A stretch of 64,000 nucleotides of DNA from Bradyrhizobium diazoefficiens (lineage in GTDB: Bacteria; Pseudomonadota; Alphaproteobacteria; Rhizobiales; Xanthobacteraceae). This document shows, in pieces, positions 19,468 to 26,426 of this stretch. Positions within the stretch are counted from its first letter, which is position 1, and every line of letters starts with the position of its first letter. The translations under genes and the position numbers were made by a program. The notes under the pieces are model-generated. The model saw nothing but the letters and a program-made list of their open reading frames with translations. It made no database searches and had not been told where the DNA came from. The stretch lies in NCBI RefSeq assembly GCF_016616425.1, contig NZ_CP067101.1, forward strand, positions 868,001 to 932,000, in the 5' to 3' direction.

Positions 19468-20022
19468 TTACCGCGGCGCGCGCTTGGCCAGAATCCGCTG
19501 CAAGGTGCGGCGGTGCATGTTGAGCCTGCGCGCCGTCTCCGAGACGTTGCGGTTGCACATCTCGTAAATGCGCTGGATGTGCTCCCAGCGGACGCGGTCG
19601 GCCGACATGGGGTTGGTCGGCAGCTCGGATTTCTCCGCACTCGTCGACAGCAGCGCCGCGACGACGTCGTCGGCATCGGCGGGCTTGGAGAGATAATCGA
19701 TCGCGCCCATCTTCACCGCAGTGACGGCGGTGGCAATGTTGCCATAGCCGGTCAGCACGATCGCGCGCGCATCCGGGCGCTTCTTCTTCAGCGCCGAGAC
19801 CACGTCGAGGCCGTTGCCGTCGCCGAGCCGCAAGTCCACCACGGCGAATGCCGGCGCCGCCTTGCCGATCTGCGCCAGTCCGTCCGAGACGGAATCGCAC
19901 GACGTCACCGCAAAGCCGCGCGTTTCCATGGCGCGCGACAACCGCTCCAGGAACGGCTTGTCGTCCTCCACGATGAGCAGCGAGCGGTCGGTCCGTTCGT
20001 TCAGTTCGGCGATGGCGTTCAA
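19468..20022 (-). CDS. regR: RegR/ActR/PrrA-type redox response regulator
   Basis: A 184-residue response regulator. The receiver shows LLIVEDDKPF, phosphoacceptor Asp71 in an ATG-started numbering (Asp63 from the TTG start), TGYGNIATAV and the KP pair. The C-terminal Fis-type helix-turn-helix reads NVSETARRLNMHRRTLQRIL. The start is taken as TTG at 20022 because GGAGAGAGGAC lies upstream at good spacing; the ATG eight codons earlier lacks one. RegR and its homologues ActR, PrrA and RegA control nitrogen fixation, respiratory oxidase and other redox genes. The cognate kinase regS is upstream on the same strand, with a repeat between. Confidence 0.95.
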   Translation of the reverse strand: MNAIAELNERTDRSLLIVEDDKPFLERLSRAMETRGFAVTSCDSVSDGLAQIGKAAPAFAVVDLRLGDGNGLDVVSALKKKRPDARAIVLTGYGNIATAVTAVKMGAIDYLSKPADADDVVAALLSTSAEKSELPTNPMSADRVRWEHIQRIYEMCNRNVSETARRLNMHRRTLQRILAKRAPR

Positions 20023-20169
20023 GGTTTTGTCCTCTCTCCAACGCATCTACATATGGCCTCGCAATCGGGCGGCGCCAAGGCCGCCGATAGTCGATCGGCC
20101 CTGTCGTGCGACGCAAGGTCGCGGATTTGGGCGCGACGAAGCGTCGTCGCGCTCAAATTCCTGTTTTAG

Positions 20170-20214
20170 GCATGATCCTTTCGGAAAACCGCTGCACACT
20201 TTTCCGGATCATGC
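20170..20214. repeat. Short palindromic repeat, family F, between regS and regR
   Basis: GCATGATCC at 20170-20178 pairs with GGATCATGC at 20206-20214, and the inner CGGAAAA/TTTTCCG arms extend the stem. This looks like a common Bradyrhizobium intergenic repeat. It sits in the 193-base gap of the regS-regR transcription unit, where it could form an mRNA stem-loop and uncouple kinase and regulator levels. Confidence 0.75.
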
Positions 20215-20215
20215 T

Positions 20216-21535
20216 TTATCTTATTGCTTCTTCGAACGTCTCGATAGCCTCAAATCGCGCTCTCGGCCACGTGATCTGGACCACGGCTCCGTGTTCCGGG
20301 AAGATTCGGTTGGTAAACGAGACCTTGGCGCCGGTGCGTTCGAGCAGGGTGCGCGCGATGAACACACCGAGCCCGAGACCACCGCCAGCATCCTGGTTGG
20401 GCCGCCGCGACAAATAGGGTTCGCCGATCCGGTTGAGGATATCGGGCGGAATGCCGGGGCCGTCGTCGGAGATCACAAGCTCGATATCGTCCTTGCTCCA
20501 CCATGCGTTGACCTCGACGGTGGTGCGAGCGAAATCGACCGCGTTCTCGACGATGTTGCCGAAGCCGTAGAGGATCGCCGGGTTGCGCGAGCCGACCGGC
20601 TCGGCGAAGGCGGCGACCGCGATCCGCACCTTGATCTCGACGCCGAAATCGCGGTGCGGAGCCACCACTTCCTCGATCAGCTCCGACAGCTTCATGCGGT
20701 CGAACGGCGCGCCGGTGGAGGAGAGCTGGGTGATCTTGCTCAGGATATCGCGGCAGCGTTGGGTCTGCTCGCGCAGGGTCTTCAGATCGGCGGCAAAACT
20801 CGGCTCCTTCACCGTCTTTTCCAGCTCGCGCGCGATCAAAAAGATCGTAGCGAGCGGCGTGCCGAGCTCGTGCGCGGCTGCGGCTGCAAGGCCGTCGAGC
20901 TGAGTCAGGTGCTGCTCGCGGGTCAGCACCAGCTCGGTCGCGGCCAGCGCGTCCGCAAGCTTGCGCGCCTCTTCCGTCACCTGGAACGAGTAGAGGCTGG
21001 TGACGCCGATCGCGAGCGCGATCGAGAGCCAGACGCCGACGAGATAGATCGGCGGCAGCACCAGCGGATCTTCGGAATCCCAGGGCAGCGGCAGGTGGAA
21101 GAAGAACAGCACCGAGGCGCAGGCTACCGCGAGCAGGCCGAGGCCGAACGTGATGCGCGCTGGCAGCGCCGTGGCTGAAATCAGCACCGGCGCGAGGAAT
21201 AGGAACGAGAACGGGTTCTGCAGCCCGCCGGTGAAGAACAACAGGCCAGCCAGTTCCACGATGTTCAGCGCGAGCAGTCCGGCCGCCTGCATCGGCTCCA
21301 GCCGGTGCATCGGATTGGCCGCGGTCTGAAGCGCCAGATTCAGTGATGCCGACAGGGCGATGATGCTGACGCAGGGGACGATCTCGACATCGAACTCCAG
21401 CCCCTGCGCCACGATGAAGATCGCGGCGAGCTGGCCCAGCACCGCGAGCCAGCGTAGCCGCAGGATCGTGTCCAGGCGGATATGCCGCTGCGCGTGGCGG
21501 AAGTCGGAGGCGGCGATTTCTGTCATGTCGGCCAA
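20216..21535 (-). CDS. regS: RegS/RegB/PrrB-type redox sensor histidine kinase
   Basis: A 439-residue kinase with six hydrophobic helices (about 28-185). The quinone-site motif GGLQNPFSF begins at 103, matching the GGxxNPF of RegB. The H-box is AAAAHELGTPLATI with His222. Cys261 (QRCRDIL) lies 39 residues after it, the spacing of the redox-active cysteine of RegB. N, G1 (DDGPGIP) and G2 (GLGLGVF) boxes follow. It should autophosphorylate under reducing conditions and phosphorylate RegR. Divergent from an ABC exporter gene, with 97 bases between starts. Confidence 0.95.
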   Translation of the reverse strand: MADMTEIAASDFRHAQRHIRLDTILRLRWLAVLGQLAAIFIVAQGLEFDVEIVPCVSIIALSASLNLALQTAANPMHRLEPMQAAGLLALNIVELAGLLFFTGGLQNPFSFLFLAPVLISATALPARITFGLGLLAVACASVLFFFHLPLPWDSEDPLVLPPIYLVGVWLSIALAIGVTSLYSFQVTEEARKLADALAATELVLTREQHLTQLDGLAAAAAHELGTPLATIFLIARELEKTVKEPSFAADLKTLREQTQRCRDILSKITQLSSTGAPFDRMKLSELIEEVVAPHRDFGVEIKVRIAVAAFAEPVGSRNPAILYGFGNIVENAVDFARTTVEVNAWWSKDDIELVISDDGPGIPPDILNRIGEPYLSRRPNQDAGGGLGLGVFIARTLLERTGAKVSFTNRIFPEHGAVVQITWPRARFEAIETFEEAIR

Positions 21536-21632
21536 TGTGGCGGTGCCTTCTAGGGTCGCAAATGCCGGGCTTGTGGAACCACCGGATTACAAGCCTTGCG
21601 CTCCCTGCCGCAATAGCAGAAGAACGCTCAGC

Positions 21633-22436
21633 ATGACCGAGAATGGCAAGGCTTCAAGTCGGCCGACTGTCGCGGATCGAGGCGCCTCCGCGGCGATCGC
21701 GGTCGATCATCTCGTCAAGGTCTACAAGCAGACCCGCGCCGTCGACGACATCTCCTTTTCGCTGCCGCGCGGCAGCATCACCGGCCTTCTGGGCGGCAAC
21801 GGCGCCGGCAAGACCACGACCATCGCGATGATCATGGGCCTGGTGCTGCCGACCTCCGGCCGCGTGCAGGTGCTCGGGCACCCGATGCCCGAGGAAAGCG
21901 CTTCCGTGCTCGGGCGGATGAATTTCGAGAGCCCCTATGTCGACATGCCGATGCGGCTCACGGTGCGGCAGAACCTCACCGTGTTCGGCAAGCTCTATGC
22001 AGTGAAGAACCTCGCCGGCCGCATCGCCGACCTCGCGGACGATCTCGATCTCACCGAGTTCATCGACCGGGCCAATGGCAAGCTGTCCGCCGGGCAGAAG
22101 ACCCGCGTCGCACTTGCGAAGGCACTGATCAACCGACCCGAGCTGCTGCTTCTGGACGAGCCGACCGCCTCGCTCGACCCTGATACCGCCGACTGGGTGC
22201 GGGCGCATCTGGAGCGCTATCGCAAGGAGAACAACGCCACCATCCTCCTGGCCTCGCACAACATGCTCGAGGTCGAGCGGCTCTGCGACCGCGTCATCAT
22301 CATGAAGCGCGGCCGCATCGAGGACGACGACACGCCGGAGGCGATCATGGCGCGCTACAACCGCACCACGCTGGAGGAGGTGTTTCTGGACGTCGCACGC
22401 GGCCGGGTGAACGGCGCGAAGGAGGCGGCGAGGTGA
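21633..22436 (+). CDS. ABC transporter ATP-binding protein (ABC-2 exporter type)
   Basis: A 267-residue ATPase. Walker A is GGNGAGKTTT, the signature is LSAGQKTRV, Walker B is LLLLDEPTASLD, and the H-loop is LLASHNMLEVE. It resembles CcmA/NodI-type subunits of ABC-2 exporters. The ATG at 21633 is used. The permease follows on the same strand after 157 bases that include a repeat element. Divergent from regS. The substrate is unknown; candidates are lipid, polysaccharide or drug-type molecules, as for most ABC-2 systems. Confidence 0.92.
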   Translation: MTENGKASSRPTVADRGASAAIAVDHLVKVYKQTRAVDDISFSLPRGSITGLLGGNGAGKTTTIAMIMGLVLPTSGRVQVLGHPMPEESASVLGRMNFESPYVDMPMRLTVRQNLTVFGKLYAVKNLAGRIADLADDLDLTEFIDRANGKLSAGQKTRVALAKALINRPELLLLDEPTASLDPDTADWVRAHLERYRKENNATILLASHNMLEVERLCDRVIIMKRGRIEDDDTPEAIMARYNRTTLEEVFLDVARGRVNGAKEAAR

Positions 22437-22458
22437 GAAGGCAGCGGGCGCTCCTTTC

Positions 22459-22543
22459 GTCATTGCGAGCGAAGCGAACCAATCCGGAATCTTTCTGCGG
22501 AAGGACTCTGGATTGCTCCGTCGCAAGGGCTCCTCGCAATGAC
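22459..22543. repeat. Palindromic intergenic repeat, family C
   Basis: Begins CGTCATTGCGAGCGAAGCG and ends CTCGCAATGAC, with an inner CCGGAATCTTTC/GAAGGACTCTGG pair. It lies between the ATPase and permease genes of one transporter, inside a probable operon. It resembles a very common Bradyrhizobium intergenic repeat. A fold here could reduce or protect the downstream message. Confidence 0.75.
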
Positions 22544-22593
22544 CTCTTGGATAGACCGTGCGCGGTATTTCCCTCGCTGTACGGGAGGGCACC

Positions 22594-23412
22594 ATGACCG
22601 ATCTCTCCCTCCACCGGGGCATTTCCGTGCAGCGCATCGGCGCGATGATCCTGCGCTATTGGTATCTGCTGATGTCGTCCTGGCCGCGGCTGCTCGAACT
22701 CTTGTACTGGCCGGCGCTTCAGGTCATCACCTGGGGTTTCATCCAGTATTACATCGCGCAGAACGCCAGCTTTTTCGCCCGCGCCGGCGGCACGCTGATC
22801 GGCGCCGTCATCCTCTGGGACATCCTGTTTCGCGGCCAGCTCGGCTTCTCCATCTCGTTTCTGGAAGAGATGTGGGCGCGCAACCTCGGCAACCTCATGA
22901 TGAGCCCCTTGAGGCCGATCGAGTTTCTGCTGTCGCTGACGGTCATGAGCCTGATCCGGCTCGCGATCGGGGTCATCCCGATGACGCTGCTGGCGCTGTT
23001 CCTGTTTCACTTCAACGTCTATGCGCTCGGCCTGCCCTTGATCGCGTTCTTCTGCAATCTGATCTTCACGAGCTGGTCGGTCGGCATCTTCGTCTCGGGT
23101 CTCGTACTGCGGAACGGCCTTGGCGCCGAGAGCATCGTCTGGACCTTGATGTTCGCGATCATGCCGCTCGCCTGCATCTACTATCCCGTCAGCGTGCTGC
23201 CGGTCTTTCTGCAATACGTCGCCTGGACGCTGCCACCGACCTATGTGTTCGAAGGAATGCGCGCGCTCCTGATCGAGAACACCTTCCGCACCGACTTGAT
23301 GCTGGATGCACTGGCCATCAATGTGGGCCTTCTGGTTGCATCCTTTGCGGCATTCCTTGCCCTTTTGCGCAGTGCCAAGAAGAATGGCTCGCTGCTCTCG
23401 GGCGGCGAATAG
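22594..23412 (+). CDS. ABC-2 type transporter permease
   Basis: A 272-residue membrane protein with about six helices, beginning MTDLSLHRGISVQRIG. GGGAGGGCACC precedes the ATG at 22594. Features of ABC-2 permeases include the amphipathic N-terminal region, WDILFRGQLGFSISFLEEMWARNLGNL and the late helix PLACIYYPVSVLP. It pairs with the ATPase upstream as a dimeric exporter. No accessory periplasmic protein lies nearby, so an export role limited to the inner membrane is expected. Confidence 0.92.
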   Translation: MTDLSLHRGISVQRIGAMILRYWYLLMSSWPRLLELLYWPALQVITWGFIQYYIAQNASFFARAGGTLIGAVILWDILFRGQLGFSISFLEEMWARNLGNLMMSPLRPIEFLLSLTVMSLIRLAIGVIPMTLLALFLFHFNVYALGLPLIAFFCNLIFTSWSVGIFVSGLVLRNGLGAESIVWTLMFAIMPLACIYYPVSVLPVFLQYVAWTLPPTYVFEGMRALLIENTFRTDLMLDALAINVGLLVASFAAFLALLRSAKKNGSLLSGGE

Positions 23413-23501
23413 CGTCACTTTTCTCGTGGATTCAGGCTGCTTTGGCCGTCTCGGCTACGTATATGTACGGGGCCATGCATTGACGCAATATTGCGCATTC
23501 G

Positions 23502-23513
23502 GCAGTATGCTGC
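23502..23513. promoter_or_regulatory. Candidate dyad operator upstream of PHA depolymerase
   Basis: GCAGTATGCTGC is an interrupted palindrome (GCAG-N4-CTGC) flanked by TGCGCAT on the left and ATGCGA on the right, which extends the symmetry. It lies 22 bases before the phaZ start. A second palindrome, GCAATATTGC, precedes it. PhaR regulators of PHA metabolism bind GC-box dyads, but this site does not match a consensus I can confirm. Confidence 0.35.
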
Positions 23514-23534
23514 GATGCGAAGAGGAATATAGCG

Positions 23535-24863
23535 ATGCCCATTGGTGAGTTTGGCGGCGCGCCGCCCCTGGCGGCTGAAGGCAGTCCGGTCCTGACGACG
23601 CCGATGTACTGGATGTACGAGATGGCGCACGCCTCCCTCAATCCGGCCCGTGCGGTCACTGACGCGACCAAGCTGCTGTTTCAGAATCCGCTTAATCCCT
23701 GGGCTCGCACCGAGGTCGGCAAGTCGGTCGCCGCGGCCTGCGAACTGTTCGAGCGCACCACGCGCCGCTACGGCAAGCCGGAATGGGGCCTGCACGACAC
23801 CGAGGTCAACGGCATCCGCGTGCCTGTCGAAGTCCGCTCGGTCTGGGAAAAGCCGTTCTGTAAGCTGCTTTACTTCGATCGCAAATTCGCCCGTCCTTTG
23901 CGCAGCCCGCAGCCGCGCGTCCTGATCGTCGCGCCAATGTCGGGCCATTATGCGACGCTGCTGCGCGGCACGGTCGAGGCCTTCCTGCCCGCCCATGAGG
24001 TCTACATCACCGATTGGGCCGATGCCCGCATGGTGCCGCTCAGCGAAGGCCGCTTCGATCTCGACGACTATATCGACTACATCGTCGAGATGCTGCACGT
24101 TCTCGGCGGCAACACCCATGTCATGGCGGTGTGCCAGCCCTCCGTGCCCGTTGTCGCCGCCGTCTCGGTCATGGAAGCGCGGCGTGATCCCTTCGTGCCG
24201 ATCTCGATGACGCTGATGGGCGGCCCGATCGACACCCGTCGCAATCCGACCGCGGTGAACAACCTCGCGCAGGAGCGCGGCATCGACTGGTTCCGCAACC
24301 ACGTCATCACCAAGGTGCCGTTCCCGCATCCGGGCATGATGCGCGACGTCTATCCGGGATTCTTGCAGCTCAACGGCTTCATCAGCATGAATCTCGACCG
24401 GCATATGGACGCCCACAAGCAGCTGTTTGCTCATCTCGTGAAGGGCGACGGCGACTTGGCCGATAAGCATCGCGAGTTCTATGACGAATATCTCGCCGTG
24501 ATGGACCTCCCCGCAGAGTATTACCTGCAGACGGTCGACACCGTGTTCGTGAAGCACTCGCTGCCGAAGGGCGAGATGACCCATCGCGGAACACGCATCG
24601 ATCCCTCCAAGGTCACGCGCGTGGCGTTGATGACGGTCGAAGGCGAGAACGACGACATCTCCGGTCTCGGCCAGACCGAAGCAACGCACACATTGTGCAG
24701 TTCGATCCCCGATCATCGCCGCATTCATTACGTCCAGAAGGGCGTCGGACATTACGGCGTGTTCAACGGCTCGCGCTTCAGGTCGGAAATCGTGCCGCGG
24801 ATCCATGACTTCATGGTTTCGGCGGCGAATCCGAGCTCGTTGCAGGCGCGCGCTGCCGAATAG
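23535..24863 (+). CDS. phaZ: Intracellular polyhydroxyalkanoate depolymerase
   Basis: A 442-residue protein of the intracellular PHB depolymerase family (PhaZ1 type). The nucleophile region MAVCQPSVPVVAAV carries Cys200, the cysteine used in place of serine by this family. Asp373 (GENDDISG) and His406 (GVGHYGVFNG) complete the triad. The N-terminal MYWMYEMAHASLNPAR is typical. GAGGAAT precedes the ATG at 23535. It should hydrolyse stored native PHA granules to hydroxybutyrate. No PHA synthase or phasin is in the window. A repeat with a hairpin follows the stop. Confidence 0.93.
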   Translation: MPIGEFGGAPPLAAEGSPVLTTPMYWMYEMAHASLNPARAVTDATKLLFQNPLNPWARTEVGKSVAAACELFERTTRRYGKPEWGLHDTEVNGIRVPVEVRSVWEKPFCKLLYFDRKFARPLRSPQPRVLIVAPMSGHYATLLRGTVEAFLPAHEVYITDWADARMVPLSEGRFDLDDYIDYIVEMLHVLGGNTHVMAVCQPSVPVVAAVSVMEARRDPFVPISMTLMGGPIDTRRNPTAVNNLAQERGIDWFRNHVITKVPFPHPGMMRDVYPGFLQLNGFISMNLDRHMDAHKQLFAHLVKGDGDLADKHREFYDEYLAVMDLPAEYYLQTVDTVFVKHSLPKGEMTHRGTRIDPSKVTRVALMTVEGENDDISGLGQTEATHTLCSSIPDHRRIHYVQKGVGHYGVFNGSRFRSEIVPRIHDFMVSAANPSSLQARAAE

Positions 24864-24955
24864 AGCGTTTTCGAGCGAATTGGTGAGCGGTTCGCGCAAG
24901 GAAAACGTGTCAGGATATGAATCTGGAGCCGTTCCGATTTTCATCGGGACGGCTC
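24864..24955. repeat. Intergenic repeat, family G, with terminal hairpin
   Basis: Starts AGCGTTTTCGAGCGAA directly after the phaZ stop codon. Its right end is a 13-base stem: GAGCCGTTCCGAT (24926-24938) with ATCGGGACGGCTC (24943-24955), pairing fully in RNA with one G-U. The hairpin probably serves as the phaZ transcript end, although a U-run is lacking. The sequence resembles a widespread Bradyrhizobium element. Confidence 0.7.
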
Positions 24956-25258
24956 TCGTCGCATTTTCGGCTTTCCCGTCGAAAATTCAGGCCCCGCCGG
25001 CGCCTCCGGCTGGGCCCGATTCCTTGCAGATTCGCGGTATTCAGGTAGCTTTATAGGAGTGAGTCGAGCCTCACCCTTTGGGGGTGCCGCATGCGTCCAG
25101 CGGGGGCGAAAAAAGCCGGTTCCAACCCCAGTCTGTAGGGCCTCCTGGACGTCGGACCGCTGTATATTGGGCAAATGATTTGTTTTTGCGCCGAGCGCTT
25201 TCCCTGGCGGCGGTTATGGCAGAATCCGGGCGCCCTCCTGCCCTCCGGACTGACAGAC
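24956..25258. other. Unassigned intergenic stretch between phaZ and the WLM peptidase gene
   Basis: No gene is convincing here. A GC-rich palindrome (GCCCCGCCGGCGCCTCCGGCTGGGCC region near 24990) and an AGGAG-like run near 25055 without a following start are visible. The part from about 25060 to 25170 has several short stems and could be a structured RNA, but it matches no family I recognise. A 77-codon minus-strand frame across it (24941-25174) looks like chance. Confidence 0.3.
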
Positions 25259-26014
25259 ATGGCCACTCGCGCGCTCCTCTATCGGCGGCCCCACGAACCG
25301 AAGACCCTCGTCATCACCCACGGATCGCAGTTTTTTGCGATCCGATTGCGCCGGCACCGCCGCGCGCGCCGTTACACGCTTAGAATTCATCCGAGCGACC
25401 GCGAAGCCATCCTCACCATGCCGCCGCGTGGCACGCTCGCCGATGCCAAAGATTTCGCGCAGCGCCACGGCGCCTGGATCGCCGCGCGTCTTGGCCGCTT
25501 GCCGAAGGCCGCGCCGTTCCAGCCGGGCACGGTGATACCACTGCGCGGCACGCCGCATCGCATCGTTCATCGCGCCGGCACGCGTGGCACGGTGTGGACC
25601 GAGGTGCGCGACAGCGGTGAACGCATCCTCTGCGTCGCCGGCGGGCTCGAACATGTCGATCGCCGCGTCAGCGACTTCCTCAAGCGCGAGGCGCGCCGCG
25701 ATCTCCAGCGTTCGGCCGAGGCCTACGCAGCCGAGCTCGGCGTCAGGGTCAAGCGGCTCTCGATCCGCGATCAGTCGAGCCGCTGGGGTTCCTGCACCTC
25801 GGCCGGCTCGCTGTCGTTCTCGTGGCGCCTGATCCTCGCGCCGCCCTTCGTGCTCGACTACCTCGCCGCGCACGAGGTCGCCCACCTCGTCGAGATGAAC
25901 CACTCGGCGCGGTTCTGGCGCGTCTGCGGAAGAGTCTGCCCATCGATGGAGCGCGCCAAGAAGTGGCTCGACACATATGGCAATGATCTGCACCGCTACG
26001 GCGTCGAGGATTAG
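25259..26014 (+). CDS. YgjP/WLM-family metallopeptidase (DUF45)
   Basis: A 251-residue protein with the zinc-peptidase motif HEVAH (His205, Glu206, His209) and downstream H215 in MNHSARFW. The conserved DQSSRWGSCTSAGSLSFSWRL segment is the family hallmark. It is related to the SprT/WLM group. The ATG at 25259 gives the usual length; 28 upstream codons are open but the family start fits here. No signal peptide, so a cytoplasmic enzyme. Physiological substrate is unknown. It converges with a penicillin-binding protein gene across a 412-base repeat-rich gap. Confidence 0.88.
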   Translation: MATRALLYRRPHEPKTLVITHGSQFFAIRLRRHRRARRYTLRIHPSDREAILTMPPRGTLADAKDFAQRHGAWIAARLGRLPKAAPFQPGTVIPLRGTPHRIVHRAGTRGTVWTEVRDSGERILCVAGGLEHVDRRVSDFLKREARRDLQRSAEAYAAELGVRVKRLSIRDQSSRWGSCTSAGSLSFSWRLILAPPFVLDYLAAHEVAHLVEMNHSARFWRVCGRVCPSMERAKKWLDTYGNDLHRYGVED

Positions 26015-26426
26015 GGTGGGCTGCTAATGTCCTGAAACGTGTCATCGTCCGGCTTGCCGTCTTCGCTAAAGCTTCGCCGGCCGAGCACCACTTGTGGGCC
26101 CGGCGTAGCCTCGCGGAGACGGGACCGGACGATCCAGTACTCCGAGACGGCATTGATGAATCGAGAGGCTGCGGCGTACTGGATTGCCCGCCTTCGCGGG
26201 GAATGACAGCGGAGAGTGGAGCAGCTGGTGTTTTTGCTTTCGGGGGAGTAGCTCACCTCGCCTGATCTTGCCGCGATAAGTAGGACTTGTGGCGGAGCTG
26301 ACTTCCCGTCGCTCTTCAGGCGTCTGTGCCACCCGCGCAAGCCGTTGATTTCGTTATCCTCGGCTACTGTGCATGGGGTTGTTTTCGCAGTTTTGTCCTG
26401 AGGCCACACGGAACCTCAAACCAAAC
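26015..26426. repeat. Repeat-remnant intergenic region
   Basis: A 412-base gap between convergent genes with no credible gene. The piece at about 26060-26210 (CGGCCGAGCACCACTTGTGG through GATCCAGTACTCCGAG and CGTACTGGATTGCCC to GGGGAATGACAG) has the feel of decayed copies of Bradyrhizobium intergenic repeats, with GTACT-GGAT arms facing one another. The remainder (26220-26426) shows nothing I can name. Confidence 0.45.

Noticed and set aside
23473..23509. Sigma-70 promoter TTGACG ... TATGCT before phaZ
   Set aside because: The spacing is 20 bases, too long for a normal promoter, so I did not annotate it.
24941..25174. Minus-strand 77-codon frame after phaZ
   Set aside because: No ribosome site, family or conservation evidence, and it overlaps a repeat element; coding is not supported.
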